Source: Bacteroidaceae bacterium (GTDB lineage Bacteria; Bacteroidota; Bacteroidia; Bacteroidales; Muribaculaceae). Taken from it: DNA of 64,000 nucleotides. Below, one piece after another: positions 44,361 through 53,233 of this stretch (within the stretch, counting starts at the first letter, position 1; every line of letters starts with the position of its first letter). Under the pieces are notes generated by a model. The model worked only from the letters and a program-made list of their open reading frames with translations. It was not told the origin of the DNA and did not search any database. The DNA lies in the NCBI GenBank assembly GCA_021768245.1, contig JAETNO010000007.1, positions 33,669 through 97,668 on the forward strand. Direction: 5' to 3'. The translations under genes and the position numbers were made by a program.

Positions 44361-44981
44361 ATGAAAGGATTATTTATTTCTCTCGGCATTGTGACGGCTA
44401 TGTCGCTTGTGTCGTGTGATGAAACAGCGCGTCTTGCTAAAGAACTTCCCGGGACATGGGCCGGTACTCCTGAGAATATTACTGATAATTCAGCCTTGAC
44501 TGCTTCCATTATTGAATCTTTTGAAATTGTATCTGACCCGTCGGCAGTGCCCGAAGGGAAAAACGGAGGATTGATAAATGTAGTTGGCATGCTGTCGGCA
44601 ACCACTCAGCTTGTAGGGGACCAAAGTTTTTCCGAGCCGGTAGGACTGACGGCGAGTGTACGCTCAAGCATATCGGGAACATGGGTTGTGATTGATGATG
44701 ATGAAGTTGCCCTACAGCTTGACCCTGCAACTCTTAAAATAGAGATTGACCCTGACGCAATTGTCACAAACAATAATCTGCTCAACAGTGAAGGGACAGC
44801 CAAGATTGCTTCAATGAAGCCGACAATAGCGGAATCGATGGCTGCCGGTATGCGCCAGGCTCTGTCAACCCGCTACTCCTCATTCCGCCATCTTGACGAT
44901 GTGAAAGTAAAGGAACCTCTGCTTAAATTCGAGATAGGTAAAAACGACTATGTCTTTACCCGTCAAGGCAAGCTCAAATAA
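44361..44981 (+). CDS. lipoprotein of unknown function
   Basis: 206-residue protein with a lipoprotein signal (MKGLFISLGIVTAMSLVSC, lipid Cys at 19), then a moderately acidic beta-rich domain. ELPGTWAGTPENI resembles the opening of lipocalin-like small-molecule-binding domains (GTW), and a second GTW motif occurs at about residue 106. The C-terminus ends KNDYVFTRQGKLK. No annotated family was recognised. It reads toward the thymidine kinase gene but is separated by a T-tract and a TAnnTTTG promoter. Confidence 0.75.
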   Translation: MKGLFISLGIVTAMSLVSCDETARLAKELPGTWAGTPENITDNSALTASIIESFEIVSDPSAVPEGKNGGLINVVGMLSATTQLVGDQSFSEPVGLTASVRSSISGTWVVIDDDEVALQLDPATLKIEIDPDAIVTNNNLLNSEGTAKIASMKPTIAESMAAGMRQALSTRYSSFRHLDDVKVKEPLLKFEIGKNDYVFTRQGKLK

Positions 44982-44992
44982 GATTTTTTTTC

Positions 44993-45000
44993 TACCTTTG
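44993..45000 (+). promoter_or_regulatory. -7 element of tdk
   Basis: TACCTTTG matches TAnnTTTG. It is preceded by an eight-T tract (44984-44991) and gives a leader of about 22 nt before tdk. Confidence 0.5.
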
Positions 45001-45028
45001 CTGTCAATTCACCAAACCATAGCATAGA

Positions 45029-45670
45029 ATGAACAGAAAAGGTAAACTATATTTCCGTTACGGAACCATGGGCTCCGCAAAAACCGCGCTACTATTGACC
45101 ACGGCATATAATTTCGAGGAACGTTCAATGAAATATGTATGTCTGAAGCCGGTTGTAGATACCCGTGAACTGACCAACGTAATAAAGTCGAGAATTGGCA
45201 TCCAGAGGGAATGTAAATGGATTTACCATGAAACCGACCTATATGAAATGGCGCAGGAACTTTTCGAAGAATCCATGGCCGTTATTGATTGGTTCCTGGT
45301 TGATGAAGCCCAGTTCCTGACAAAAGAACAGGTCGACCAGCTTTCCCGCATTGTCGATGATTTCGGAAGTAATGTGATATGCTACGGTCTGCGTACTGAC
45401 TTCAAAAGTAACCTGTTCGAGGGGTCTCGGCGCCTGTTCGAGATTGCAGATACTATCGATGAGATTAAATCGACATGCACGTGTGGCAGAAAGACTATCA
45501 TAAATGCCCGTATCGACCGTAACGGAGATTTCGTTGAAGAAGGCGAGCAAGTGGAGATTGGTGGAGATGACCGTTACATAGCCGTATGCCGCAAATGCTG
45601 GAGAAACAAGCGTATCGAACAGTCCTACCGCTCAATTCTTCCTTTCAGGGAACTTTCAAAAGACTGCTAA
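45029..45670 (+). CDS. tdk: thymidine kinase (type II, TK1-like)
   Basis: 213-residue deoxynucleoside kinase that salvages thymidine to dTMP. It shows the P-loop region YGTMGSAKTALLL (about 11-23), the catalytic glutamate in DEAQFL (about 92-97), the lasso region YGLRTDFKSNLFEGSRRLFEIAD, and the zinc ribbon with Cys pairs CTCG (about 150-153) and CRKC (about 187-190). The P-loop has Ala where most TK1 enzymes have Gly (GSAKT instead of SGKS/T). A following DUF3108 gene and a 5'-nucleotidase gene suggest a nucleotide salvage cluster. Confidence 0.9.
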   Translation: MNRKGKLYFRYGTMGSAKTALLLTTAYNFEERSMKYVCLKPVVDTRELTNVIKSRIGIQRECKWIYHETDLYEMAQELFEESMAVIDWFLVDEAQFLTKEQVDQLSRIVDDFGSNVICYGLRTDFKSNLFEGSRRLFEIADTIDEIKSTCTCGRKTIINARIDRNGDFVEEGEQVEIGGDDRYIAVCRKCWRNKRIEQSYRSILPFRELSKDC

Positions 45671-45685
45671 ACTCACGTTATAATT

Positions 45686-46459
45686 ATGAGATTTAAATTA
45701 TTTTCCGTCTTGTTGGGACTTATTGCAATTGTTCCCAACGCTGGAGCATCAAATCCGGTTTCGTTATTGGATGAAACACTGACATATGATGTAATCTATA
45801 AATGGGGATTCATCAATAAAGTGGCCGGATATGCCACCATGTCGCTCCGTAACGATGGTAATCTTTACAGAGCATCGGTTTTCGCTGAGAACGCTCCCTG
45901 GGCCAACAGCATTTATATGTTACGCGACACCCTTTATACGACTATGACAAAAGAGGGGTATTATCCCGTGTCATATACATATATCGCCCACGAAAACGGA
46001 AAATATAAAAAGGATGTCTTGACATTCCACCGGGATGGGAACACATTTACTGCTGATGCCGTGAGGTATAAGCGTAAAATAGAAGGTGAACCGCTGACGA
46101 GTTCCACAATTCATCTCGAAGCACAGGGGATGACAGTCGATATGCTGAGTTCTTTCTTCTATCTACGCACGCTTGATTTCCCAAATATGAAAAAAGGTCA
46201 AAGCGTGACGGTTAATATTTTTTCCGGCTCCAAGAAAGAAAAGCTTAAGATAACATATATGGGTACGCAAAACGTATCTCTTAACGGACGCTCATTCCCA
46301 TCCTATTATATAAACTTCACTTTTACCCGACGTGGAGTCGAGAGTTCCGCGCCGATTTCAGGATGGATTTCTACCGATGGTCAGCGAATTCCGCTCAAGG
46401 TCGAGGGTAAACTACCTGTTGGGAAAGTCAGGGCACTATATACCGGACCGAATCCTTAA
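45686..46459 (+). CDS. DUF3108 family secreted protein
   Basis: 257-residue periplasmic protein with a signal peptide (about 1-22, NAGAS) and a DUF3108 beta-rich domain. The conserved features are the opening ETLTYDVIYKWGFINKVAGYATMSL, a YFLR...F segment, and FSGSKKEKLKITYMG near the C-terminal third. Family function is unknown; it is often described as envelope-associated. It begins 15 bp after tdk and ends 50 bp before the 5'-nucleotidase, so it probably shares their transcript. Confidence 0.85.
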   Translation: MRFKLFSVLLGLIAIVPNAGASNPVSLLDETLTYDVIYKWGFINKVAGYATMSLRNDGNLYRASVFAENAPWANSIYMLRDTLYTTMTKEGYYPVSYTYIAHENGKYKKDVLTFHRDGNTFTADAVRYKRKIEGEPLTSSTIHLEAQGMTVDMLSSFFYLRTLDFPNMKKGQSVTVNIFSGSKKEKLKITYMGTQNVSLNGRSFPSYYINFTFTRRGVESSAPISGWISTDGQRIPLKVEGKLPVGKVRALYTGPNP

Positions 46460-46509
46460 TAGCTTCTCGATTGATATTTCCAAAAGTCCATTAATATTAA
46501 TATATACCG

Positions 46510-48258
46510 TTGAAAAAGTTTTATACCGCAATGGTAATCGCATCATCCCTCCTCGCCACAGCCACTAAGTCTATGGCCGAGGAGGTTACTTTTAAGATAG
46601 CGGCCACGACCGATGTCCACGGCAATTTTTTCCCTTATGATTTCATCTCGCTGCAATCAGGAAATGGTTCCCTTGCAAGAGTTGCGACACGGGTTAAGAT
46701 GCTGCGTGATTCCTTAGGCGAAAGCAAGGTTATCCTACTTGATAATGGCGATATACTGCAAGGACAGCCGACAGCTTATTACTATAATTTTATAGATACC
46801 GTCACTCCCCATGTCGCCGCACGTATGCTTAACTTTATGGGCTATGATGCCGAGACTGTTGGTAATCACGATGTGGAGACGGGTCACGCGGTCTATGACA
46901 GATATAAACGCACTCTTGGTAAGATTCCTCTCCTTGGAGCCAACGTGATAGATGTTTCGACCGGTAAGCCATATCTCACGCCATATACTATAATCGAACG
47001 CGATGGAATCAGGATTGCGGTGCTCGGGTTGATTACTCCGGCCATCCCTGCATGGCTCCCCGAGAATCTATGGGATGGATTGAAGTTCGAGGATATGGTC
47101 GAATCTGCCTCCCGATGGGTACCCGATATTATTGAGAATGAAAAGCCGGATTTGTTAGTCGGGCTCTTCCATTCCGGTCATGATTCATCGAAAATGACGG
47201 GCGAATGGAGAGAAAATGCCTCTTTATTGGTCGCAGAGCAAGTGCCGGGATTCGATATCATCTTTATGGGCCATGACCATCAGATTTATGATTCTGAAAA
47301 ACAATGTGACTCCAATCCCGATTTATTAATTCTGAACCCGGCCAACAACGCTGTCAATTTGGCTGAAGCACAGGTGACTTTTGAACTTATCGATGGTAAA
47401 GTTACATCTAAAAGAATAAACGGCGAAATTGTCCCGATAACGAACCTCGAACCGGATTCCGCGTTCATGACAGAATTCAAACCGGAGTATGACAGGATTC
47501 TTGAATTCGTTACCCGTAAGATTGGTCGGGCTACCGGCGACTTTTCAGTGCGTGATGCCTATTTCGGACCGTCAGCCTTTATGCAACTGCTGCACAGTCT
47601 GCAACTCGACATCACCGGCGCAGATATTTCTTTCGCTGCTCCCCTGTCGTTCGATGCTGTCATTAAAGAAGGTGATTTGAAGATGAGTGACATGTTCACT
47701 CTCTACAAATATGAAAATATGCTCTATACTATGGCACTGACAGGTCAGGAGATTAAAGATTATCTTGAAATGAGCTATTCTCTTTGGACCGATATAATGA
47801 AATCGGATAAAGACCATCTGCTTCTATTCGCCGACGATGAACATGGTGCATCAAAGGGTGATTACTCAAAACTCCGGAATCCGTCCTATAATTTTGATTC
47901 TGCGGCAGGAATCAGATATACTGTTGATGTGACGAAACCACGTGGAAAGAAGATTAACATCATATCTATGGAGGATGGGACGCCGTTTGATTATGACAAG
48001 ACCTATACAGTTGCGATTAACTCTTACCGCGGAAACGGGGGAGGGGACCTTTTGACCAAAGGTGCTGGCATCGCTCACGACAAACTGAAATCCCATATCA
48101 TAAAATCTACTGACAAGGACTTACGGTTCTATCTTATAAAAGAAATAGAAAAACGCCACACTATATCCCCTGAAGTCATTCATAACTGGGAATTTGTGCC
48201 AGCCTCTTTGACGCATCCTGCCACCGAACGAGACCGACATCTGCTCTTCGGGGACTGA
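46510..48258 (+). CDS. 5'-nucleotidase / 2',3'-cyclic phosphodiesterase (UshA/CpdB-like)
   Basis: 582-residue periplasmic phosphoesterase that dephosphorylates nucleotides outside the cytoplasm. A signal peptide (1-23) precedes the metallophosphatase domain (about 29-290). The dimetal ligands are ATTDVHGN (DxH), LDNGDILQGQP, GNHDVE, and GHDHQI. The C-terminal 5'-nucleotidase domain (about 310-560) has the substrate motif NSYRGNGGGDLL. The best start is a TTG at 46510, which completes the signal peptide MKKFYTAMVIASS. An ATG at 46531 would cut it short. Nucleosides released could feed the upstream thymidine kinase. Confidence 0.9.
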   Translation: MKKFYTAMVIASSLLATATKSMAEEVTFKIAATTDVHGNFFPYDFISLQSGNGSLARVATRVKMLRDSLGESKVILLDNGDILQGQPTAYYYNFIDTVTPHVAARMLNFMGYDAETVGNHDVETGHAVYDRYKRTLGKIPLLGANVIDVSTGKPYLTPYTIIERDGIRIAVLGLITPAIPAWLPENLWDGLKFEDMVESASRWVPDIIENEKPDLLVGLFHSGHDSSKMTGEWRENASLLVAEQVPGFDIIFMGHDHQIYDSEKQCDSNPDLLILNPANNAVNLAEAQVTFELIDGKVTSKRINGEIVPITNLEPDSAFMTEFKPEYDRILEFVTRKIGRATGDFSVRDAYFGPSAFMQLLHSLQLDITGADISFAAPLSFDAVIKEGDLKMSDMFTLYKYENMLYTMALTGQEIKDYLEMSYSLWTDIMKSDKDHLLLFADDEHGASKGDYSKLRNPSYNFDSAAGIRYTVDVTKPRGKKINIISMEDGTPFDYDKTYTVAINSYRGNGGGDLLTKGAGIAHDKLKSHIIKSTDKDLRFYLIKEIEKRHTISPEVIHNWEFVPASLTHPATERDRHLLFGD

Positions 48259-48335
48259 CCGTCTAATATTCCTTTTGTATGAAACAAAATTGGAGCCTTA
48301 GAGTATATTTATAACCTTAAAAAGGTGTTAATGCC

Positions 48336-49184
48336 TTAACTTTCTCGGTCAATAATATCAAACGCCGCTTTTCTTCCGGCATTTATGCGGTCGGGATAGT
48401 GTGAGTCACTGTTCACGATAAGCGGTATTCCTGCGCGACACAGTCGTCTGATTACTTTCGCCGATGGGAAAAGACGAGGCTCATAATTGGCAATTTCATC
48501 AACTGACGCGCCAACCGGCGGCTCCCAAGCCTTGGTGTTGATTTCTACTATGATATCAGTAGCCTTGATTGCATCGATGATATTGTCGATATGCTTCCCA
48601 TACCAGGCCTCCTCCTCAATACCCGGGCGGAAACATGAGGCATTAAATCCTATTTTATCAAAATGTCCGATGATATCGAAGCCTCCGGCCTCAATCATAT
48701 CGAGAGTACGCGCATAGAATGTATCCACGACATATCGAATGTCACCGTTAAAATATTTATGAAGTTTGACGATAAATCCGTCGGGGCGGCCATCGACATC
48801 AATCATCTTATCTCCATCCGGAGTCGGAATGAAATGTATGGAACTTAACCTGTAATCCAAAGGAAGCCCCTGAAAATATGGATGTGACGCGCCCCAATCT
48901 TTCCCGAGATAGTCAATTTCCATTGAGAGATAAAGATTTATACAATCTGAATGTATTGATTTCAATCGCCGGAATTCAGTGAAATATTCGTCAACCCTTT
49001 CAATCGCCATATTACATGGCGAATCGAAGGGTATTGGCGAATGAGGGGTAAATCCGTAATGCTTGAAGCCCGATGCAATGGCTGAGTTGACAAAGCGCGC
49101 CATATCGGCGCGCCCGTCACAAAATTGAGTATGAGAATGAAAGTTATAAGCCCTTGTTGAGGCAATTATTTCCTTTATATTCAC
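48336..49184 (-). CDS. PHP domain phosphatase, histidinol-phosphatase-like
   Basis: 282-residue metal-dependent phosphoesterase of the PHP family. The signatures are NFHSHTQFCDG (HxH metal ligands), TPHSPIPF, EIDYLG, SIHFI, GHFDKI, EINTKA and SDSHY near the C-terminus, together making the trinuclear metal site. HisK-type histidinol phosphate phosphatase is the closest guess, but PHP members vary, and no other his genes are in the window. It follows floA by 24 bp on the same strand and reads away from the 5'-nucleotidase gene. Confidence 0.82.
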   Translation of the reverse strand: MNIKEIIASTRAYNFHSHTQFCDGRADMARFVNSAIASGFKHYGFTPHSPIPFDSPCNMAIERVDEYFTEFRRLKSIHSDCINLYLSMEIDYLGKDWGASHPYFQGLPLDYRLSSIHFIPTPDGDKMIDVDGRPDGFIVKLHKYFNGDIRYVVDTFYARTLDMIEAGGFDIIGHFDKIGFNASCFRPGIEEEAWYGKHIDNIIDAIKATDIIVEINTKAWEPPVGASVDEIANYEPRLFPSAKVIRRLCRAGIPLIVNSDSHYPDRINAGRKAAFDIIDRES

Positions 49185-49208
49185 TTTTAATACGTAATTT
49201 ATTGGATA

Positions 49209-50177
49209 CTATTTCGTTGATGGAGGATTGGCGATGTTCTGACGCATGTTGGTGTCAGATTCTATATTCTTCATTCGATAATAGTCCATGATTCCGAGAT
49301 TACCGTTCAAGAAAGCCTGGGCCATGGCCTTGGGAAGCTCAGATTCTGCTTCGATAACCTTGGCACGTGCTTCCTGAGCCTTGGCACGCATCTCCTGTTC
49401 AAGCGCGATTGCCATGGCCCTGCGTTCCTCGGCTTTCGCCTGGGCTATATTTTTGTCGGCCTGGGCTTGGTCTATCTGCAACGCCGCTCCAATATTTTTA
49501 CCTATATCGATGTCAGCGATATCAATTGAAAGGATTTCAAAAGCAGTACCGGAGTCAAGCCCTTTTCTCAATACAAGTTTTGATATATTGTCAGGATTCT
49601 CAAGCACTTGTTTGTGGCTCTCCGACGAACCGATTGAAGAAACGATACCTTCGCCGACACGCGCGAGCACAGTATCCTCTCCGGCACCGCCTACAAGCTG
49701 ACGGATATTGGCCCTTACTGTCACTCGGGCAATTGCGATAAGCTGTATGCCGTCTTTAGCCACAGCCGTAACATGAGGAGTCTCTATGACCTTGGGATTT
49801 ACCGACATCTGTACGGCCTGAAACACGTCGCGGCCAGCAAGGTCTATCGCGGTGGCCATCTTGAAACCGAGGTCTATATTGGCCTTAGATGCAGAGACCA
49901 GCGCGTGGACCACCTTTTCAACATTGCCGCCGGCAAGATAATGGGCTTCAAGGTCGTCACGGGTCACATCGTTCAACCCCGCCTTGTGTGCCTCTATCAA
50001 GGCCCTTACGATTATTGATGCCGGAACCTTACGGATTCGCATGAGAAACAGTTGCATCAGTGAAATCCTTACGCCACTCACACGCGCCGAAATCCAAAGG
50101 AAGAACGGCACATAATAGAAGAAGACGCAGACGACGATTACTAAAGCAATCAAAATGAGGATGAGTGTTACTTCCAT
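49209..50177 (-). CDS. floA: flotillin-like membrane protein FloA
   Basis: 322-residue membrane scaffold protein that organises lipid microdomains. An N-terminal membrane-embedded segment (about 3-34) is followed by the SPFH-like domain (KVPASIIVRALIEAHKAGL; VVHALVSASKANIDLGFKMATAIDLAGRDV) and a long coiled-coil/Ala-Glu-Lys-rich helix (about 245-300). The C-terminus is typical of FloA (MDYYRMKNIESDTNMR). The usual partner gene nfeD is not adjacent; a TPR/PD40 protein precedes it by 33 bp and a PHP phosphatase follows by 24 bp. Confidence 0.93.
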   Translation of the reverse strand: MEVTLILILIALVIVVCVFFYYVPFFLWISARVSGVRISLMQLFLMRIRKVPASIIVRALIEAHKAGLNDVTRDDLEAHYLAGGNVEKVVHALVSASKANIDLGFKMATAIDLAGRDVFQAVQMSVNPKVIETPHVTAVAKDGIQLIAIARVTVRANIRQLVGGAGEDTVLARVGEGIVSSIGSSESHKQVLENPDNISKLVLRKGLDSGTAFEILSIDIADIDIGKNIGAALQIDQAQADKNIAQAKAEERRAMAIALEQEMRAKAQEARAKVIEAESELPKAMAQAFLNGNLGIMDYYRMKNIESDTNMRQNIANPPSTK

Positions 50178-50210
50178 ATGGTTTATAATTAATGATTGAT
50201 TTCCTTTATT

Positions 50211-51653
50211 CTACATTCCGGTCTCAAGCGTTATTACCCGGTTTTTCAGCCGACGCAAATCCATTTTCTTCACCTCTGTCTCTTTTTCAAGGGAGAGGAT
50301 TCTGTCTCCGATTGATTTTTCGCCCTTGGAATATTGCAGTCTGAGGTTGGCAAGTTCTGACTGTAGTTTTGCATATGTGGCTTGCACTGTCAGATAATCG
50401 CGCATGGCTGATGCAGCCTGTCGGTTTGAAAAGTCATTCATAGAATGAAGAATTTTCCCGGTCGGAAGTGAAAAGTCAAACTGACGCTCGCCACCGTTGG
50501 ACTTGTTATCGGATATTTCCGCAATTCGTTTCCTGAGGCTATCATAATCGCTTTCTCCATTCTGGGTCATAGCTATTGAGGACAGTTTGGCATATTCGAT
50601 AAGGTCGGGAGTATCCACCGGATAATTTATGCGCAAATCCTGTGGTATGAACGTGTATATTGTCACAGAATCGGGGATTTGGTTCCTGTCCGTCACCCAC
50701 CAGCCAGCTCCTGTCTGTTCGTCAATGGCATATAGATAGTCATTGAAAGGAGAATTGTATGGCATGCCGATATTGGAAGGCTGAAGGAATCCGTCGGAAT
50801 CCTTACGGGATATGAAGATATCGAGTTCTCCGAGCGAACTGTCACCGTCCGCCGCGAAATACAGAGTGATTCCGTCCGACATCAGGAATGGATATGATAC
50901 CCACGAACCGTTTGAATTACCGAATATGGACGCATAATCAAATAATGGTGCAGGCTTGTCCCATGATCCGTCAGTCAGACGTGTAGATTCAAACATTTTT
51001 GAGTCTCCGTCCTGAGTGGATCCATACCATATTATATCGTCTCCTGCCTCGCTCATATATGCCGGAGCCCATATGTTTGAGATGCCGAGAGCGTCAGACT
51101 GGTCGCTTGAAATTATATTCTCGACCATCGACTCGTCAACCAACTGTCCCGCACTCTTGGCGAGTCGGAAATATTTCAGGAATTCATCAGCAGGCACGTT
51201 TATACTGTCAATCACCTCTATCTTCTCGACACGGTCAAGCATTGAGCGACCGAGTTCTATTTTCGAGCGAAGATGGTCAGTCCAGTCTATTGATTCCGTA
51301 CCGTTACCATAAGAGAACTCCTTATCGTTCTTTTCTTCCGCCTTTGTCCTTTTCGCGAGATATTTATCGAGATATTCCTCCGCTTTATCATAATCATAAA
51401 GCATGAAGTAACTTTCAGCTATCCCGAGATTGCCGGAATTGCCGCCTTTAAGATAAAAAGCTATGGCATCTTCATATCTTCCCGCATCTTTGAGGGCCTC
51501 CGCAGCCTCCCGGTTGAGGGCCTGATTCTTTGGAGCATCTTTCGCCGCCCTGACTGCCGCCTCGACCTCAGTCGGCGTAATGGCTGATAGCGACAAGGCC
51601 GCTCCTGCCGCCATTGTCGCTATCATTATTATATGTTTACGGGGTAGTTTCAT
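50211..51653 (-). CDS. secreted TPR/PD40-like protein
   Basis: 480-residue secreted protein with a signal peptide (about 1-26, ALSLSAI). TPR-like helices (about 30-105) are followed by a beta-propeller-like region (about 180-330) with PD40-type motifs (SWVSYPFLMSDGITLYFAADGDSSLGELDIFIS). The C-terminal coiled coil (about 415-475) is rich in leucine heptads. The layout recalls the TPR-PD40 proteins that in relatives carry a C-terminal OmpA domain, but here no such domain follows. It has a CTTG-N20-TAATTTTG promoter and is the first gene of a unit with floA and the PHP phosphatase. Confidence 0.8.
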   Translation of the reverse strand: MKLPRKHIIMIATMAAGAALSLSAITPTEVEAAVRAAKDAPKNQALNREAAEALKDAGRYEDAIAFYLKGGNSGNLGIAESYFMLYDYDKAEEYLDKYLAKRTKAEEKNDKEFSYGNGTESIDWTDHLRSKIELGRSMLDRVEKIEVIDSINVPADEFLKYFRLAKSAGQLVDESMVENIISSDQSDALGISNIWAPAYMSEAGDDIIWYGSTQDGDSKMFESTRLTDGSWDKPAPLFDYASIFGNSNGSWVSYPFLMSDGITLYFAADGDSSLGELDIFISRKDSDGFLQPSNIGMPYNSPFNDYLYAIDEQTGAGWWVTDRNQIPDSVTIYTFIPQDLRINYPVDTPDLIEYAKLSSIAMTQNGESDYDSLRKRIAEISDNKSNGGERQFDFSLPTGKILHSMNDFSNRQAASAMRDYLTVQATYAKLQSELANLRLQYSKGEKSIGDRILSLEKETEVKKMDLRRLKNRVITLETGM

Positions 51654-51675
51654 GTCGTTAAGCAAAAATAATTGT

Positions 51676-51707
51676 CAAAATTAACGATAATCTCCCGATT
51701 TTGCAAG
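51676..51707 (-). promoter_or_regulatory. promoter of the TPR/PD40-floA-PHP unit
   Basis: Minus strand: CTTG (plus 51704-51707), 20-bp spacer, TAATTTTG (plus 51676-51683). Leader about 16-20 nt. One mismatch in the -33 box. Confidence 0.6.
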
Positions 51708-51715
51708 TATATACT

Positions 51716-53191
51716 CTAAAGGCTGTGCTCGGACAACGCTTTATGCATGGCCACAGCCGCACGGCGTCCGTCGCCCATAGCGAGAATGACCGTCGCTCCG
51801 CCTCTGACTATGTCTCCTCCCGCATAAAGGTCAGGCAATGTGGACTTCATGCTTTCTTCATTGACCACGATAGTGCCTCTATGCGAAACTTCGAGCTGTG
51901 GAATTGAATTTGGAATCAATGGGTTAGGGGAGACGCCTACACTTACAATCACAAGGTCTACGGCTATTTCTTCTATAGCACCTTCAATCGGCATCGGCGA
52001 ACGGCGGCCGGAAGCGTCAGGCTCTCCAAGCTCCATGCGCTGTACTTTCATAGCCCTTACGCGTCCGTTTTCATCGGCAAGGTATTCCACAGGATTGCTT
52101 AAAGTCATGAATTCGACCCCCTCTTCCTGCGCATGATGCACTTCCTCGACACGGGCTGGCATTTCATCAAGGCTGCGACGATAGACAATCATAGCTCTTT
52201 TAGCACCTTGGCGCAAAGCCGTACGCACAGAGTCCATTGCTGTGTTGCCACCTCCGACAACAGCCACACAATTGCCTTTCAGCACCGGGGTATCTTCTCC
52301 TGATTGCCCTGCACCCATGAGGTTTATACGTGTAAGGTATTCGTTGGACGACATTATCCCGACAAAATTTTCCCCCGGGATGCCCATGAAGCGCGGGAGT
52401 CCGGCTCCTGAGGCAACGAATATCCCTTTATACCCCATCTCATGGAGCTGGTCATAGGAAATAGTCTTGCCGACCACGCAGTCTTTGATAAATTTCACAC
52501 CTTCTGCGCGCAGACCGTCAATCTCAGCTTCAACGACACTGTTCGGAAGACGGAATTCCGGAATACCATATTTCAACACTCCTCCGATTTCGTGAAGTGC
52601 CTCGTAGACAGTCACGTTATATCCGCGCTTTATCATATCGCCTGCGAATGACAGTCCGGCAGGCCCGGAACCTACTACCGCGATATTGATGCCGTTGCAT
52701 GCAACAGTTTCTTTCTTAGGCTCCAGATGATTTATCTTGATGTTCTCACGTTCAAAATCAGCTGCGAAACGTTCAAGATAGCCTATGGCAACCGGCTGTT
52801 TCTTCATCTTATTATATATGCAGCGCGACTCGCATTGTTTCTCCTGTGGACATACACGGCCACACACTGCCGGAAGGGCGCTTGTCTGTTTGAGCACTGC
52901 CGCTGCAATAAGAGTCTCGCCTCGTTCGATATTTTTGATGAATGACGGGATATTGATTGACACCGGGCATCCATGTATACACTGCGGGTCGGGGCAATCA
53001 AGGCAGCGTGTCGCTTCCAGTACAGCCTGAACGGGTGATAGCCCCTGGTTCACCTCATGATTACATGTGATTCTATATTGTGGATTAAGCTGTGGCATCA
53101 CGACCCTCGGGATGCTCGTACGTTGTTTCGCCGTCAAGGAATTGCGCAATTCTTCACGCCATTGTGAATCGCGGTTCGTATCTTGATTCAT
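51716..53191 (-). CDS. NADPH-dependent ferredoxin:NAD+ oxidoreductase large subunit (NfnB/GltD-like)
   Basis: 491-residue flavoprotein, homologous to glutamate synthase small subunit. An N-terminal region has two [4Fe-4S] cysteine clusters (CLDCPDPQCIHGCP, about 64-77, and CGRVCPQEKQCESRC). An FAD-binding GSGPAGLSFAGD motif follows (about 175-186), then an NADPH-binding GGGNTAMD motif. The C-terminus ends with YAGGDIVRGGATVILAMGDGRRAA. The immediately upstream gene encodes its flavin/[2Fe-2S] partner, which makes NfnAB (electron-bifurcating transhydrogenase) or sulfide dehydrogenase SudAB a better reading than GltD. No large glutamate synthase subunit is nearby. Confidence 0.85.
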   Translation of the reverse strand: MNQDTNRDSQWREELRNSLTAKQRTSIPRVVMPQLNPQYRITCNHEVNQGLSPVQAVLEATRCLDCPDPQCIHGCPVSINIPSFIKNIERGETLIAAAVLKQTSALPAVCGRVCPQEKQCESRCIYNKMKKQPVAIGYLERFAADFERENIKINHLEPKKETVACNGINIAVVGSGPAGLSFAGDMIKRGYNVTVYEALHEIGGVLKYGIPEFRLPNSVVEAEIDGLRAEGVKFIKDCVVGKTISYDQLHEMGYKGIFVASGAGLPRFMGIPGENFVGIMSSNEYLTRINLMGAGQSGEDTPVLKGNCVAVVGGGNTAMDSVRTALRQGAKRAMIVYRRSLDEMPARVEEVHHAQEEGVEFMTLSNPVEYLADENGRVRAMKVQRMELGEPDASGRRSPMPIEGAIEEIAVDLVIVSVGVSPNPLIPNSIPQLEVSHRGTIVVNEESMKSTLPDLYAGGDIVRGGATVILAMGDGRRAAVAMHKALSEHSL

Positions 53192-53233
53192 TGTCTTCGG
53201 GATAATGAGAGATTTTCGTTTAGTAAAGTTATA

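Noticed and set aside
48315..48327. ACCTT-AAA-AAGGT hairpin between the 5'-nucleotidase and PHP genes
   Set aside because: Five-bp stem with a weak loop and no run of T on either strand; too weak to call.
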